Notes: generated by a model from the letters alone, not told the origin. 17,446 nucleotides of DNA from Acidithiobacillus sulfuriphilus (GCF_003721225.1 NZ_RIZI01000131.1:1-17446), one strand, 5' to 3'; shown: positions 7,395 through 14,942, numbered from the stretch's first letter. Numbers and translations are program-made.

Positions 7395-9151
7395 TGTCCA
7401 CCCCCTTCTGCCCAGATTTCCGCCTGCGTGGCGGTGATATTCCGCGCCTGTGAAACGCAGGCGCGATGGCCGCACCAGCGGGGCGCAATATTCATTTCCT
7501 CCAGGGCGTGACGCATGGTCACGCGAAAGACCGGCGCCGATTCCACCCCGCCAAAGTTCCAATAACGCTTGCTTGCGCGCAGCGATATGGCCATCACCAA
7601 ATCCGGGGCGAAGCCGGGGGCGAAGCCGACAAAGGTAGCATTGGTCTCATTGTGTAAAAAACCATCCTTGCCGTTGGCCATATTGGCCGTACCCGTCTTA
7701 CCCGCCACGCGATAACCGGGAATGGCCGCCAGGATGCCCGTGCCATTGGGTGCGCATACCCCTTCCAGCCAGCGCCGCAAGCGGTTGGCCACCCCGGCCG
7801 GCATGATGCGCCGGCGCTGTACCGGCTGGTCCAGCAAGAGGGTGGGCCGGACATGGTAGCCGCCGTTGGCGATGGCGGCATAGCCCTCGGCCAATTGCAG
7901 GGTTGTCACCGACACGCCATAGCCCAAGGCAATGGTGGCATGGCGCGCCCGCCCCCAGCCATGCCAGTCGGGCAGGACACCACCCGTTTCACCGACAAAA
8001 CCCAGCCCCGGCGCCTGCCCGAATCCGACCGCCCGATACATGTCATAAATGGCCTCCCGCGGCGTGCGCAGGGCGATCTTGGCAGCGCCAATGTCGCTGG
8101 AATACTTGAGAATATGGGCGACATTCAACTCGTGGTGGACCACGTCATCGCGAATGCAGAAGCCGCCCACCGGCAGACAATGGGAGACATTGAAATTCTG
8201 GTCAGGCTGGATGCTATGGGTGGTCAACGCCGCCGCGACCATGAACGGCTTCATCACCGAGCCCGGCTCAAAGGCCTGGTGCACCGCATTATTGGCATAA
8301 TCCAGAGGATCGCTGCAACTCCCGCGACCATTGGGATTGCAGGAAGGCACGCTGACCATGGCCAGGATCTGCCCGGTATGGACATTCATCACTACGGCCG
8401 AGCCTAGCTTGGCACCAAAATGCTGCTGCGCGGCAAGCAGTGTCATATAGGCCCAATACTGGATTTGCGGGTCGATGGTAAGGTGCAGATTATGTCCCGG
8501 CTGAGGATGTTCGGCCTCCTGCAGGACGCGCAGGACCTGTCCCTGGCCATCCACCAGCACCCGCTCCCGCCCCTGCCTACCCGCCAGCCACTGATTGTAG
8601 CCCAGTTCCAGATCAGCGGCCCCCTGGTGATCCAGGTGCACCAGACCCAGCAGCGGCGTGGTCATCGCCCCCAGGGGATAATAGGTCCGGCTGGTGGCCT
8701 GGACATAGAGTCCGGGGATGCCCAAGGCGCGCACCGCCTTGCCCAGGGAGGGCGATACCTGCCGCCGCAGATACGCAAAATCCGCCCCGCCCTGCCGAAC
8801 CCGCGTACTCAACTCCAGCGGCGACATGCCGATCACCTGGGCCACCCGCCCCCATTGGGACTGATGCTGCCGGAATATCCGCGGATCCACCCAGAGGGTG
8901 ACCGCCGGCACATTCACCGCCAGCGGATCGCCATTGCGGGCGTAAATCATCCCGCGCCCGGCGGGCAAAGGCCGAGTCTGCAGATAGCGCATCCTCCCCT
9001 GGGCGCGCAGCGCCCGGGTCTGGAAGCACTGGAGTTGCACATCGCGCAGCAGGACGCCACCCATGCCCAGGAGCAGAAGCGACAAGAGCAGGCCCGCCCG
9101 CCAGTGCGGCAATGCCCTGGGAAAAGGCCTTGGACCTCTTGGCACCGGCAT
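7391..9151 (-). CDS. FtsI-like class B penicillin-binding protein
   Basis: The 586-residue protein is an FtsI/PBP3-type DD-transpeptidase: short cytoplasmic tail, one membrane span (about 19-37, LLLSLLLLGMGGVLL), a pedestal domain starting near GRGMIYARNGDPLAV, and a transpeptidase domain. Catalytic motifs are EPGSVMKPF (Ser298, Lys301), KYSSDIG (351-353, SSD where SSN is usual) and KTGTAN (485-487). Three close cysteine pairs (271/279, 325/332, 560/565) are atypical and could be periplasmic disulfides. Start choice: ATG 9151 has a GGGGG four bases upstream; ATG 9166 (five residues longer) lies one base after the stop of a mini-ORF and could be reached by coupling. Neighbours are a phosphosugar mutase and two small membrane genes, not ftsL and murE as in a dcw cluster, so it may be a second, specialised FtsI paralogue. 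Confidence 0.92.
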   Translation of the reverse strand: MPVPRGPRPFPRALPHWRAGLLLSLLLLGMGGVLLRDVQLQCFQTRALRAQGRMRYLQTRPLPAGRGMIYARNGDPLAVNVPAVTLWVDPRIFRQHQSQWGRVAQVIGMSPLELSTRVRQGGADFAYLRRQVSPSLGKAVRALGIPGLYVQATSRTYYPLGAMTTPLLGLVHLDHQGAADLELGYNQWLAGRQGRERVLVDGQGQVLRVLQEAEHPQPGHNLHLTIDPQIQYWAYMTLLAAQQHFGAKLGSAVVMNVHTGQILAMVSVPSCNPNGRGSCSDPLDYANNAVHQAFEPGSVMKPFMVAAALTTHSIQPDQNFNVSHCLPVGGFCIRDDVVHHELNVAHILKYSSDIGAAKIALRTPREAIYDMYRAVGFGQAPGLGFVGETGGVLPDWHGWGRARHATIALGYGVSVTTLQLAEGYAAIANGGYHVRPTLLLDQPVQRRRIMPAGVANRLRRWLEGVCAPNGTGILAAIPGYRVAGKTGTANMANGKDGFLHNETNATFVGFAPGFAPDLVMAISLRASKRYWNFGGVESAPVFRVTMRHALEEMNIAPRWCGHRACVSQARNITATQAEIWAEGGGQ

Positions 9152-9167
9152 TTCGCCCCCTTTCATC

Positions 9168-9284
9168 CTAGATTCTGCGGTTGATAGCGCGTTTTTTTCT
9201 CCCGAGTCCCACCGCTAAGGCCCTGGGCCAAAGGTCCCGGCAAAACGCCCCATCCACGGCCCTTGTCACGTTCATCGCATCCAT
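9168..9284 (-). CDS. Candidate 38-residue mini-ORF before the PBP gene
   Basis: An ORF of 38 codons begins at ATG 9284, five bases after a perfect AGGAGG (9290-9295), the strongest Shine-Dalgarno in this operon. It starts MDAMNVTRAVDGAFC and ends in a basic tail (GRKKRAINRRI). Its TAG stop is followed by one base and then the upstream ATG candidate of the PBP gene (TAGGATG). Against it being a conserved protein: it uses codons rare for this GC-rich genome (AGG, AGA, ACA, GGA, TTA) and I recognise no family. It could be a leader ORF for coupling, or the AGGAGG could be chance. Confidence 0.4.
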   Translation of the reverse strand: MDAMNVTRAVDGAFCRDLWPRALAVGLGRKKRAINRRI

Positions 9285-9317
9285 CCCTTCCTCCTGGGCG
9301 GCAGTCCTGCCATGCCT

Positions 9318-10700
9318 TCAAAACGGCAGGGTCACCCCCGGCTTGACCGCCTGCAGAAGCTCCCGGAAACGCTCCTGAACAGCCGCCAGGGCGGCGGCGC
9401 TGTCACCCTCAAAGCGCAAGACCAATACCGGCTGGGTATTGGACGCCCGCACCAGCCCCCAGGCATCGGCCAGTTCCACGCGAACTCCATCCAGGGTGAT
9501 GAGCGTCGCATCGGTAAAACGCTGGGCAGCCCCGGCGCGGATCTGGTCCATGAGGGCGAAATGCTCCCCCTCCGCCAGCTCCACCCGCAGTTCCGGCGTA
9601 CTGAAGCCCTTGGGCAGGGCGCGCAACACGGCGCCGGGGGCCTCGGTCCGCTTACTGAGGATCTCCAACAGGCGGGCGCCGGCATAAAGCCCGTCATCAA
9701 AGCCATACCAGCGTTCCTGGAAGAAGATATGGCCGCTCATCTCGCCCGCCAGCGGCGCCGCCAGCTCCGCCATCTTCGCCTTGATCAGGGAATGCCCCGT
9801 CTTCCACATGAGCGGCACACCGCCCGCCGCGCGGATGGCCTCGGGCAGGAAATGGGAACATTTCACGTCAAAGATGATGGGCGCCCCAGGCACCCGTGAC
9901 AGGACATCCTGCGCAAAGAGGATCATCTGCCGGTCGGCCCAGATGATCTCCCCGCCCGGCGCCACCACCCCCAGGCGATCCCCGTCGCCATCGAAGGCCA
10001 GCCCCAGGTCCAGTCCCTGCTCCTCCACGAGGCGGATGAGATCCTGGAGATTTTTCTCCTCGCTGGGATCGGGATGATGATGGGGAAAATGGCCATCCAC
10101 CTCCGTAAAGAGTCCATGCACCTCACAACCCAGGGCCCGGAACAATTCCGGGGCCACCACACCGGTTACACCGCTGCCGCAGTCCATGCCGATGCGCAGC
10201 CGGCGCGCAAGATGCACATCGCCGACGATGCGCTGCACATAGGCGGGGAGGATCTCCTCGTTTTCGACATCCCCCACCGGCCCGGCCCAAAAGTCATCCG
10301 CGCGAATGCGCGCTTGGATCTGCTGGATCGCCGCCCCATGCAGGGTCCTGCCCCCCAGGACCATCTTGAAGCCGTTATAATTGGGCGGATTGTGGCTGCC
10401 CGTCAGCATGACCCCGCCGTCGGCGTGGAGGTGGTGGATGGCAAAATACAGGGCCGGCGTCGGCACCATGCCCACATCCAGCACCGCACAGCCCGTCGCC
10501 CGCAAACCGTTGCGCAGGGCCTGCACCAACTCCGGCCCCGACAGCCGGCCGTCCCTGGCCACCGCCAGGCGCGACAGCCCCTGGGCCCGCGCCTCGCTGC
10601 CGATGGCGCGGCCGATGGCCTCCACACGCGCAGGGGTGAGATCACGTCCCACTACGCCGCGGATGTCATATTCACGAAAGATGCTGGCGGGTATTTCCAT
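9318..10700 (-). CDS. algC: Phosphomannomutase/phosphoglucomutase, AlgC type
   Basis: The 460-residue enzyme interconverts hexose 6- and 1-phosphates (mannose and glucose), feeding GDP-mannose, UDP-glucose and related donors for surface polysaccharide. All four family signatures are present: phosphoserine loop TGSHNPP (Ser102), metal loop DGDGDR (237-242), sugar-binding GEMSGH (319-324) and phosphate-binding RASNTQP (418-424). The N-terminus IFREYDIRGVVG is typical of the PMM/PGM subgroup; the length matches Pseudomonas AlgC (463). ATG 10700 has AAAGGAG about 8 bases upstream, within the tail of the preceding gene, whose stop lies only two bases before this start. It sits between a glycan ligase/polymerase-like gene and a PBP gene. 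ManB/CpsG would be an alternative name. Confidence 0.94.
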   Translation of the reverse strand: MEIPASIFREYDIRGVVGRDLTPARVEAIGRAIGSEARAQGLSRLAVARDGRLSGPELVQALRNGLRATGCAVLDVGMVPTPALYFAIHHLHADGGVMLTGSHNPPNYNGFKMVLGGRTLHGAAIQQIQARIRADDFWAGPVGDVENEEILPAYVQRIVGDVHLARRLRIGMDCGSGVTGVVAPELFRALGCEVHGLFTEVDGHFPHHHPDPSEEKNLQDLIRLVEEQGLDLGLAFDGDGDRLGVVAPGGEIIWADRQMILFAQDVLSRVPGAPIIFDVKCSHFLPEAIRAAGGVPLMWKTGHSLIKAKMAELAAPLAGEMSGHIFFQERWYGFDDGLYAGARLLEILSKRTEAPGAVLRALPKGFSTPELRVELAEGEHFALMDQIRAGAAQRFTDATLITLDGVRVELADAWGLVRASNTQPVLVLRFEGDSAAALAAVQERFRELLQAVKPGVTLPF

Positions 10701-10702
10701 CG

Positions 10703-12760
10703 TCAGGGCTCCTTTGGCTGAGCAGGGAGAGGATGCAGCATCGACTGCAAAAGCCCCACGGCCGGCGTGTAGGCGGGGTTCTCCCGCAGCAAGCGGACCA
10801 GCGTTTGCCGCGCACCGGCCGCGTCATGGGCGCGCCACTGGGTCATGGCAATGTTCATCTGCAGGGCGCTGCGGGAATCCGGGAAAAGGGGGCGGTGCAG
10901 ACCCGCGCGCAGAAAGGCCAGGCCCTCCTGGACATGGCCGGGCAGGAGATAGGCCAACTCGGCGATCTGCGTGCGCAGGGCAACGCTCTCGGGATCGACG
11001 GCCAAGCCCTTGCGCCAGGCCAGCAGGGCGGCGCGCCGCGCCGCATCCGTACTCAGACCCAGCAGTTTACCTTCGCTGAGATAGAGTGTGCCGATGGAGT
11101 TCCACACTCCACCCTGACGTGGAATGCCCACCAGACTCTCCTGGTATTCATGCAACGCGCTCCGCAGCAATTCCCGGCGTTTTTTCTCGTCAAGCACACG
11201 GTCATTCGTCGCTAGGCTCAAATAGGTATTGGCCAGATAGACATGGGGTTGCGTAGCCAGGGGGCGGGCCAAGGCCAGCCAGTCTGCCGCCCGCAGCAGG
11301 AATACCGCCCGCTGGCCCGCATTGGGCATCCAGCGGTTCAACCAGGCGTTATCACTCAACAAGGAAAAACTGAGCCCGTCGCAGACCAGGTTCCAGGACC
11401 CCGCCACCAGGGCGATGGCCAACACCGTTTGCACAATAAAGGGATGATTGATCCCCATACGCGGCAGCAGCGGTGCCGTCCAGCCGCGCGCCCCGAAAAT
11501 CTGCCAGGCGCGGGCCAGGAAAAGCCCGCCCAGGAGACTCAAGGGCAGATTGTAGAAAATGAAATTGCCCAAGGCATGGCCGGTGATGGCGAACACCCCC
11601 AGGACCAGGCCCAGTGCCTGCAAACGTTTATCGTCCGCCAGTCCCAAGGCCTTCCCGCCCTTCGCCAGCAGGCCAACCAGCGCAAAGATCAAGACCCCCG
11701 CAAAGACCAGGAGAAAGCCGAGGTTGATCAACCCGCCTTCGGCCAGATACTCGATGTAATCGTTATGGGCGTAGGTTCCCGCCGAAGCCAGCTCTCCCGG
11801 CAGGCGATAGGCCGGATAATAGAGGAAATAGCTCCCCAGGCCCGTACCCAGCCAGGGATGGCTCAAAAAGATATGCCAGGTCGCCAGCCACATGAGGCCA
11901 CGGGAAACGGTGCTGATATTATGGGTAATGAAACCGGGGGCCAGATGGCCCAGCAGGTCATAGCCCTGCACATACCCGAAAAGGAAAAAGGCGATGGCCG
12001 CCAGACCCAGCACCAGGAAACTGCGGCCCCGCGCCCCCGGCTGGCGGCGCAGTCCCCACAGGGCAATGGGCATCGTGCACAGCCAGGCGAGGAAACCGCC
12101 CCGGCTGTTGGTGGAAAAAAAGGCCAGCAGGAGCAAGACGATGGTGATGAGGTAACCCAGGCTGACCCAATGCACCCGCGCAGAAAGAAAGCGCTCCCGG
12201 CGCTGGGCATCGCTGCTGAAATAAGCCACCAGCAGCGGGAAAAAGAGCAGGTTCAACCAGGCCGCAAAGCTGTTGGTATCCAGCAGGGGGCCCAGCGGCC
12301 GCAGGTTGGTCAGCCCCACCCCGCGCCCCATCCAGTGATCGTATTGCCAGAGGGCATAGAGGCTGAGCGCCACCGCGCTCACGACCGCACCGAACCACAA
12401 GCAGCGCCACGCCCCTTCCGCCACATCGGCAGGCAAGGCGATCCAGACCAGAAAGGCCAGGGGCAGGGAGCCCAGCACCCAAAAATAGAACCAACTGGTA
12501 TAAGGCACCCCGCTCCAGAACAGCGTCGCCCCAAACCAGATCAGCCAGGCCAGCATGAAGACGGGCAGGAAACCCCGCGGCCAGGGCAAGCCCTCCCGCA
12601 GGCGCGGCCACCACACCCAGGCACCCCACAGCGTCAGGAGAATCATGCTGCCCGCCAGGAGCGGGATCAATTGCCCGTTGTAATACCACGCCAGCAAGTA
12701 GGCCAAAAAAGGAAAAAGCGCATAGAGCGCCGGGCGCAACCTTGGGGCAGAAACCGTCAC
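10703..12760 (-). CDS. O-antigen ligase/polymerase-like membrane protein with TPR-like tail
   Basis: The 685-residue protein is polytopic: about 11-13 hydrophobic spans in residues 10-460, then a soluble C-terminal part. The Wzy_C/WaaL-type core shows FFSTNSRGGFLAW (214-226), SRGLMWLATWHIFLSHPWLGTGLGSY (split across 286-311) and AHNDYIEYLAEGGLINLG (331-348). This superfamily joins or polymerises undecaprenyl-linked glycans, or glycosylates proteins (PglL-type). The tail (480-680) has helical repeats such as GGVWNSIGTLYLSEGKLLG and SALQMNIAMTQWRAHDAAGAR, resembling TPRs. The frame stays open to 12991, but GTG 12760 has a very strong AAGGAGG four bases upstream and overlaps the previous stop (GTGA), so it is the chosen start. 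Ligase, polymerase and oligosaccharyltransferase cannot be separated by eye. Confidence 0.88.
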   Translation of the reverse strand: MTVSAPRLRPALYALFPFLAYLLAWYYNGQLIPLLAGSMILLTLWGAWVWWPRLREGLPWPRGFLPVFMLAWLIWFGATLFWSGVPYTSWFYFWVLGSLPLAFLVWIALPADVAEGAWRCLWFGAVVSAVALSLYALWQYDHWMGRGVGLTNLRPLGPLLDTNSFAAWLNLLFFPLLVAYFSSDAQRRERFLSARVHWVSLGYLITIVLLLLAFFSTNSRGGFLAWLCTMPIALWGLRRQPGARGRSFLVLGLAAIAFFLFGYVQGYDLLGHLAPGFITHNISTVSRGLMWLATWHIFLSHPWLGTGLGSYFLYYPAYRLPGELASAGTYAHNDYIEYLAEGGLINLGFLLVFAGVLIFALVGLLAKGGKALGLADDKRLQALGLVLGVFAITGHALGNFIFYNLPLSLLGGLFLARAWQIFGARGWTAPLLPRMGINHPFIVQTVLAIALVAGSWNLVCDGLSFSLLSDNAWLNRWMPNAGQRAVFLLRAADWLALARPLATQPHVYLANTYLSLATNDRVLDEKKRRELLRSALHEYQESLVGIPRQGGVWNSIGTLYLSEGKLLGLSTDAARRAALLAWRKGLAVDPESVALRTQIAELAYLLPGHVQEGLAFLRAGLHRPLFPDSRSALQMNIAMTQWRAHDAAGARQTLVRLLRENPAYTPAVGLLQSMLHPLPAQPKEP

Positions 12761-12957
12761 GAATCCTCCTTGGAGTGATACGGGCAAAGATGCGTACCAT
12801 CCTGCCGATGGATCGCCGCGGAATGGGGCAGCCACACGCCGCAACACGCGCAACGCACCAGGGCGACGGATGGCGTGCCCCGGCCGCGCGGCACACGGCG
12901 CCGCCAAAGATAAATCAGCACGGCGAGCAACGCCACCAGGAACAACCATTTCATCAT
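12757..12957 (-). CDS. PP0621-like small membrane-anchored zinc-ribbon protein
   Basis: The 66-residue protein has an N-terminal membrane anchor (MMKWLFLVALLAVLIYLW), a basic stretch, then a small domain with CACCG (Cys36, 38, 39) and CPYH (Cys58, His61) that could bind zinc. The layout (anchor, ValxCxxCGVxLP, then CPxH) resembles the PP0621 family found near translation or pilus genes in proteobacteria; its function is not known to me. ATG 12957 has GAGGGGG ten bases upstream; a second ATG follows immediately. Its stop overlaps the GTG start of the ligase-like gene, so the two are likely co-translated. It follows the lipoprotein gene by 70 bases. Confidence 0.75.
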   Translation of the reverse strand: MMKWLFLVALLAVLIYLWRRRVPRGRGTPSVALVRCACCGVWLPHSAAIHRQDGTHLCPYHSKEDS

Positions 12958-13027
12958 GCTGGAGCAACCCCCTCAGCCAGGCGCCCACCACGGGGCTTCG
13001 CCATCGGACAAGGTCCGGAATACCCGT

Positions 13028-13582
13028 TCACCGGTCCCCGGCCGCCAGGGGACGCCCGCGCAAGCGCTGGACCCCGGCGCGAAAGGCGGTGTTGGCCTCT
13101 ATCTTTTCCCGTTGCATCAGCGCAAAGAGTTGCGGACGGTCACACTCCCGCAAGTGACCCGCCGGCATGGCGGCGCAGGCGCTTGCCCAAGACCGGGCCA
13201 GCGCAAAAAAACGCGCGGCGGCCGCCCGACCCTTGGCCATATCCTCGGCAACGGCCGGCGGGAAACGGGGCCCGGGCGCGGCAAAGTCGCGGGCGGATTC
13301 TCCATAGCTTTTGGCCAGATTGCTCCAGCAGGCGCCGGCCATGGGGCTTTGCTGCAAACCCAGACGCACGCAATTGCCGGAATATTGCCCGCCCTGGCCC
13401 AGGCTGGCCTGCCAACGGTTCTGTAACGCTTCCGCCGCGTGCAAGGCAATGGCCGGATTCTGGGTCACCACCGGCCGTGGTGGGGCGGCGGCCACCATGG
13501 GCGCCAGGGGAACCTGTTGGGCACAGGCCGTCAGCAGCAAAAGCAACGCCACCCCAAGGCATCCAAAGCAATAACGCAACAC
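13028..13582 (-). CDS. Small lipoprotein, unrecognised
   Basis: The product (184 residues) has a lipoprotein signal: hydrophobic stretch GVALLLLLTAC with lipobox LTAC at Cys20, followed by Ala-Gln-Gln, so sorting to the outer membrane is plausible. A Pro/Ala-rich spacer precedes a helical domain with four cysteines (71, 85, 136, 147), suggesting two disulfides. Late motifs include AGACWSNLAKSYGESARDFA and GHLRECDRPQLFALMQREKIEANTAFR. GTG 13582 has GGGGGAGG five bases upstream and is preferred over GTG 13588, which lies inside that site. It heads the minus-strand envelope cluster and is preceded by a -10-like box with direct repeats. I recognise no family. Confidence 0.75.
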   Translation of the reverse strand: MLRYCFGCLGVALLLLLTACAQQVPLAPMVAAAPPRPVVTQNPAIALHAAEALQNRWQASLGQGGQYSGNCVRLGLQQSPMAGACWSNLAKSYGESARDFAAPGPRFPPAVAEDMAKGRAAAARFFALARSWASACAAMPAGHLRECDRPQLFALMQREKIEANTAFRAGVQRLRGRPLAAGDR

Positions 13583-13609
13583 GGTCACCTCCCCCTACCC
13601 CTGCCTCAT

Positions 13610-13663
13610 CAAAATGGGTTATAGAACAAAATGGGTGGTCCTGCCGCCCCAGGGCACCCTGGG
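13610..13663 (-). promoter_or_regulatory. Possible promoter/operator of the lipoprotein-led cluster
   Basis: On the minus strand a TATAAC box (13618-13623) lies about 35 bases before the lipoprotein start; no good -35 hexamer is found at the right distance. A 10-base direct repeat (caaaatgggt on the plus strand, 13610-13619 and 13627-13636, period 17) brackets the box. Upstream at 13648-13663 is a perfect palindrome, CCCAGGG-CA-CCCTGGG. The repeats and palindrome are directly seen; a regulator-binding role is inference. Confidence 0.35.
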
Positions 13664-13731
13664 CAACGGCGCTTGGCAAAAGGGCAGGAGCGATGCCCAT
13701 TTCCTGCTGTCCTCCCCCGGTTTTTGCCCAT

Positions 13732-13758
13732 AAAAAAACGCCCGGATAACCGGACGTT
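13732..13758 (-). terminator. Intrinsic terminator after tRNA-Pro
   Basis: On the minus strand AACGTCCGG (13758-13750), loop TTAT and CCGGGCGTT (13745-13737) form a 9-pair stem with one G-U pair, followed by a run of T (13736-13732). It lies nine bases after the encoded CCA of tRNA-Pro and should end transcription of the tRNA, and of any transcript coming from ispB. Confidence 0.9.
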
Positions 13759-13767
13759 TTGATGTTT

Positions 13768-13844
<77 letters not shown>

Positions 13845-13856
13845 CGCGTTTTCCCA

Positions 13857-14831
13857 CTAAAATTCACGACGTACGGCAAAATCCGCAAGAAACGACAAGG
13901 CCCGACGTTCCGGGCCGTCGGAAAAGCCGGCCAAGCATGCCTGAGCCTGCTTCGCCTTAGCCGCCGCGATGTCCAGAGTGTAATCAATCGCCCGGGTTCT
14001 GGCAATGATTTCCAGGACCCGCTCCAGCCCGGCGCGATCCCCGCTGCTCAGGGCATCCCGCAGCGCCCCCCGCTCCGCCTCCGAGCCTTCCTGCATGGCG
14101 TGGATGAAGGGCAGCGTCGCCTTGCCATCGGCCAGGTCGTCACCCCGATTCTTCCCCATCTGTTCCGCCGATACCGAATAATCCAGGGCATCATCCACCA
14201 ACTGGAAGGCCGTACCCAGCAAGGATCCATAACGGGCCAGGGCCGCCTCCCGCTGGGGATCGGCCTGATTGAGGATGGCGCCCAGGCGTGCCGCCGCCTC
14301 GAAGAGCTTGGCCGTCTTGGCCTCGATCACCGCGTAGTAGGCATCGGGCTGGAGATCGGCGTCGTTGGCGTTTTCCAATTGCGCCACTTCGCCCTGGGCA
14401 ATGACACTGGTGGCCTCGGCGAGGGTGGACATCACCCGGATGTCCCCATCCTTCACCATCATCTCAAAGGCGCGCGCATAGAGGAAATCCCCCACCAGCA
14501 CCGCGGCGGCGTTTCCCCAAAGCTGGTTGGCCGTCGCATTGCTACGCCGCAGTTCCGAGCCGTCCACCACATCGTCATGGAGCAGGGTTGCGGTATGGAT
14601 AAACTCGACCACCGCCGCCAGGGGAATGGGCCGCGTACCATGCTCCCCCCCCATGCGGCAGCTCAAGAGCAGCACGATGGGCCGTAACCGCTTGCCGCCC
14701 GCACCGATAATATAGGCCCCCATGGCCGGGATGGTCGGCACAGCCGATTGGAGCTGCTCCTGGATCACGATGTTCACCGCCACCATATCGGACCGCACCA
14801 AGCGGTTGACATCTTCCAAATCCATCGCCAC
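13857..14831 (-). CDS. ispB: Octaprenyl (long-chain) diphosphate synthase
   Basis: The 324-residue trans-prenyltransferase extends farnesyl diphosphate with isopentenyl diphosphate to make the ubiquinone side chain. Both aspartate-rich motifs are present: LLHDDVVDGSELRR (DDVVD 86-90) and FQLVDDALDY (DDALD 213-217), plus GGKRLRP (45-51) and the GDFLYARAFE helix. The N-terminus MDLEDVNRLVRSDM aligns with E. coli IspB (323 residues). The frame is open to 14942, but that extension crosses the promoter. GTG 14831 is chosen because GGAG lies six bases upstream; ATG 14825, two codons later, is the alternative with 12-base spacing. It is divergent from rplU-rpmA-obgE, a conserved arrangement, and is followed by tRNA-Pro. 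Chain length (C40 or other) is inferred, not seen. Confidence 0.95.
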   Translation of the reverse strand: MAMDLEDVNRLVRSDMVAVNIVIQEQLQSAVPTIPAMGAYIIGAGGKRLRPIVLLLSCRMGGEHGTRPIPLAAVVEFIHTATLLHDDVVDGSELRRSNATANQLWGNAAAVLVGDFLYARAFEMMVKDGDIRVMSTLAEATSVIAQGEVAQLENANDADLQPDAYYAVIEAKTAKLFEAAARLGAILNQADPQREAALARYGSLLGTAFQLVDDALDYSVSAEQMGKNRGDDLADGKATLPFIHAMQEGSEAERGALRDALSSGDRAGLERVLEIIARTRAIDYTLDIAAAKAKQAQACLAGFSDGPERRALSFLADFAVRREF

Positions 14832-14882
14832 TTTTTGCTCCAAAATGATCCCATTTGCTGGCGGAAAGCGCACGCGCAAAGG

Positions 14883-14912
14883 ATTGTCGGCATCGCAGGG
14901 CAGCCTTGTCAA
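14883..14912 (-). promoter_or_regulatory. Sigma70-type promoter of ispB
   Basis: On the minus strand a perfect TTGACA (14907-14912) is followed after 18 bases by GACAAT (14883-14888). Transcription would start near 14876, leaving a leader of about 45 bases before the ispB GTG. This is the best promoter match I find in the window. Confidence 0.7.
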
Positions 14913-14942
14913 GGCGTTTTCGGGAGGCGGCGGCAAGGCCAC

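Noticed and set aside
9300..9325. Short hairpin CTGCC/GGCAG at the end of the mutase gene
   Set aside because: Five pairs, 13-base loop and no T run; not a credible terminator.
11243..12778. Long plus-strand frame (511 codons) rich in Gln, Pro and Arg
   Set aside because: Antisense to the ligase-like gene; low-complexity composition and no domain. A product of GC-rich codon bias.
12761..12991. N-terminal extension of the ligase-like protein by 77 codons
   Set aside because: It overlaps all of the PP0621-like gene, is Arg/Ala-rich, and the GTG at 12760 has a far better ribosome-binding site.
14832..14942. N-terminal extension of IspB by 37 codons
   Set aside because: It would cross the TTGACA/GACAAT promoter and exceeds the family's normal length.
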